Below the pieces are notes generated by a model. It was not told the origin of the DNA. It saw only the letters and a program-made list of their open reading frames with translations, and did no database searches. 64,000 bases of DNA from Chitinophaga sp. YR627 (GTDB taxonomy: Bacteria > Bacteroidota > Bacteroidia > Chitinophagales > Chitinophagaceae): contig NZ_FOUX01000004.1 of assembly GCF_900114995.1 (NCBI RefSeq), forward strand, positions 930,001-994,000. Reading direction: 5' to 3'. Within the stretch, counting starts at the first letter, position 1, and the number at the start of each line of letters is the position of its first letter. The translations under genes and the position numbers were made by a program. This document shows positions 62,262-64,000 of the stretch, piece after piece.

Positions 62262-64000
62262 TTAAAATTTAGCGAGTAGTCTGGCGAAAGGTTGCACACC
62301 AGCACTACCATTCTGGATACCCACTACAGTAGGATTACGCAGACCGGAAGTCTCCGGCGCGGTGTAATCACCCAATGCATTAAATGCATTATTGACGCCA
62401 AGGGTTGCCAGCAACTGCGGTGTAATATGATAACCCACCGAAAGATCGGTTACCCATATAGCAGGCAGTTTCTGGAAGAAATAATCCGGGCGGGGGAAGG
62501 TAGCATTCAGCGCTGTAGCTGTCGTGACAGTGCCGAAATAAACGGTACGCAATAAGAGGTTCCATTTGCGTGAATTATAAATGCCCTGTAAAGTGATCTT
62601 CTGCTGAGGAATATTCGTCGTTACCCGCGCTCTTTCCGCTTCGCTGAAGATGACGTAACGGTAGGCTTCCAGGCCCCTGGGCGTATTTACACCCGTTACT
62701 TCATTCTTAGAGAAATTGGCTCCTGCAAGGAAGGATAAAGAACCCTTATTCAGCAAAACTTTATAACTACCGGTGAACTCAATCCCTTTCGTACGGGTGC
62801 TGAAAGCATTGTAGAAGAATTTAGCCTGTGTGGTGCCTGTCTGTAGTAACAGGCTTCTCACATCCTCTGGCAGATTCGTATCCAGCGCAGAGAAATTACC
62901 TGTATTGCCTACGCGGTTATCGATCTCCACATGATAAGCGTCTATGCTGAGTTCAGCCCTTGGGGCAGGTTCAGAAGTGATCCCCGCACTGAATCCTCTT
63001 GAACGTTCGGGTGTGAGCGATGGAATACCTAATGCCCGCGCGGCTGCACTTTTATTGGATGCTGTTACCAGGTCCACTGCACGTCCCTGCTGGAAGGTCG
63101 TGGACGTTTCTGTGTAATAGAACTGCGCCAGATCAGGAGCGCGGAAACCGGTGTTATAGGCTCCCCGGAAAGCCAGCCATTTAGCGAGGCTATAACGACT
63201 GGCTACTTTCCAGGTAGTCACGTTACCGAAGTCAGAGAAATGTTCTGCTCTTACGGCGGCAGACAACAACCACTGACGGGTGATGTTTGCCTCAATATCT
63301 ACATAACCGGCCGTTACAGCACGGTTGACATTTACTTCATTCGCAGGACGAAAACCTGCATGGATCTGGGAGCCGGGGGAGAGGCTGTTCAATGCGATCA
63401 GGCCTGCGGCAGACTGATAAGGCACGCCTGCTGCTGTCGTATCTATGTTATAGATCGTCCGAAGATCCGCCTTGGCATAAGAAGCTTCCTCTCCCGCGAT
63501 GATCTGATAGGTTTCTACACGGTACTGTGCACCAAAGGCTACATTGACACCCTTGAGCGCATGGTCGAAATAGCGGGAGATATCAAGTCCGGCGGTATTC
63601 TGGGAAGCATTATACCGGCCGGCATCGAAGGTAGTAGGGCTCTTCAGTCCATAGCTTGCATTCAGTGAGTTGTCAATGACATTCCCGAAATCATTCTTCC
63701 CGTATACGTTTGAAAGATCGATTGTCCACTGTCCTATCTTTCCTTTTACGCCAATAGCGATCGATTTATCCGTGATGGTATTGTCCATTTCGGGCAGGAA
63801 TCCATCAGGGTAGAGAAAGGCGTTATTTCTTTCTGTCCATCCCGGTAAGCGGTATACCGCTGTAAATTCTGAATTACGATGACTGATCCCGCCGAACGTA
63901 TATAACTCTACGCCTTCCTTCAGAGGGATGGCTGCATTAAATGACAGGAGGGCATCTTTCGCTTTGTTAGCGCCACCACCACGCTGATCAAAATAATGAC
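62262..64000 (-). CDS. TonB-dependent receptor, C-terminal part (5' end outside window)
   Basis: The frame stays open to the last bases of the window, so the start and the plug domain lie further on. The visible ~578 residues form the barrel of a non-SusC TonB-dependent receptor: SFNAAIPLKEGVELYTFGG, AAVRAEHFSDFGNVTTWKVASRYSL, LAFRGAYNTGFRAPDLAQFYY (the family's conserved NTGFRAPD motif) and the terminal LSVGYHITPQLLATLGVNNAFNALGDY. It would import a substrate such as a siderophore or cofactor across the outer membrane. The DUF4397 and cupin genes follow in one operon. Confidence 0.92.
   Translation of the reverse strand, partial: HYFDQRGGGANKAKDALLSFNAAIPLKEGVELYTFGGISHRNSEFTAVYRLPGWTERNNAFLYPDGFLPEMDNTITDKSIAIGVKGKIGQWTIDLSNVYGKNDFGNVIDNSLNASYGLKSPTTFDAGRYNASQNTAGLDISRYFDHALKGVNVAFGAQYRVETYQIIAGEEASYAKADLRTIYNIDTTAAGVPYQSAAGLIALNSLSPGSQIHAGFRPANEVNVNRAVTAGYVDIEANITRQWLLSAAVRAEHFSDFGNVTTWKVASRYSLAKWLAFRGAYNTGFRAPDLAQFYYTETSTTFQQGRAVDLVTASNKSAAARALGIPSLTPERSRGFSAGITSEPAPRAELSIDAYHVEIDNRVGNTGNFSALDTNLPEDVRSLLLQTGTTQAKFFYNAFSTRTKGIEFTGSYKVLLNKGSLSFLAGANFSKNEVTGVNTPRGLEAYRYVIFSEAERARVTTNIPQQKITLQGIYNSRKWNLLLRTVYFGTVTTATALNATFPRPDYFFQKLPAIWVTDLSVGYHITPQLLATLGVNNAFNALGDYTAPETSGLRNPTVVGIQNGSAGVQPFARLLAKF

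Overview
The window looks like a chromosomal segment of a Bacteroidota species. A free-living Chitinophagaceae/Chitinophaga-type organism is the best guess. The reasons are a SusC/SusD pair, a FecR anti-sigma factor with an STN-domain protein, a type IX secretion C-terminal sorting domain, many lipoprotein signals, DUF4397 and DoxX-type proteins, weak ribosome binding sites, and promoters of the TAnnTTTG type. The family assignment is inference. I saw no tRNA, rRNA, transposase, phage gene or CRISPR array, and base composition looks even throughout.

Layout. 1-1670: end of a fecR gene overlapping an outer-membrane protein gene that carries an STN domain. 1676-3686 (minus): a LytS/LytR-type two-component pair and a 51-residue membrane microprotein. 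4001-8297: AraC-type regulator, NTF2-like secreted protein, NAD-dependent epimerase, Crp/Fnr regulator, and a seven-heme c-type cytochrome. 8375-13062: three exported proteins of unknown function, the last two translationally overlapping. 13505-15445: a flotillin-like SPFH protein with four N-terminal repeats. 15548-19836 (minus): a probable stress operon (isochorismatase-like hydrolase, amidohydrolase, DoxX, Dps, DUF1275 protein). 20154-22577: a GH3 beta-glucosidase.

22646-34716 is a signalling block. It holds a receiver-kinase hybrid, a 2035-residue soluble hybrid kinase with about twelve HAMP modules (ten near-identical 276-bp DNA repeats) and three receivers, a single-domain response regulator, and a large SNF2-family ATPase. 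35236-39720 has an ECF-type sigma factor, a membrane protein, a YdeI/DUF1905 protein and a five-PAS kinase. 39723-44694 (minus) has a metallo-beta-lactamase-fold hydrolase, a PL14-like jelly-roll lipoprotein and a large discoidin/FN3/metallopeptidase protein exported by the type IX system. A short lipoprotein paralogue of that peptidase lies at 56885-57817.

44912-55682 (minus) is the most distinctive locus. A SoxD-like lipoprotein cytochrome c, a SoxC-like Tat-exported molybdopterin oxidoreductase, a SusC/SusD nutrient importer and two tandem DoxX-like membrane proteins sit in one tight run, followed by a phytoene-desaturase-type FAD oxidoreductase. A perfect 11-bp inverted repeat overlaps the probable promoter. 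The arrangement suggests that uptake of a substrate by SusCD is tied to periplasmic sulfite (or related sulfur) oxidation. That link is inference.

56149-56884 is a non-coding stretch with a large inverted repeat made of an iterated 11-bp unit and a candidate 39-residue peptide gene. 58128-60386 is a RprXY-like kinase/OmpR-type regulator pair. 60534 to the window end (minus) holds a TonB-dependent receptor (partial), a DUF4397 lipoprotein and a cupin/JmjC-like protein.
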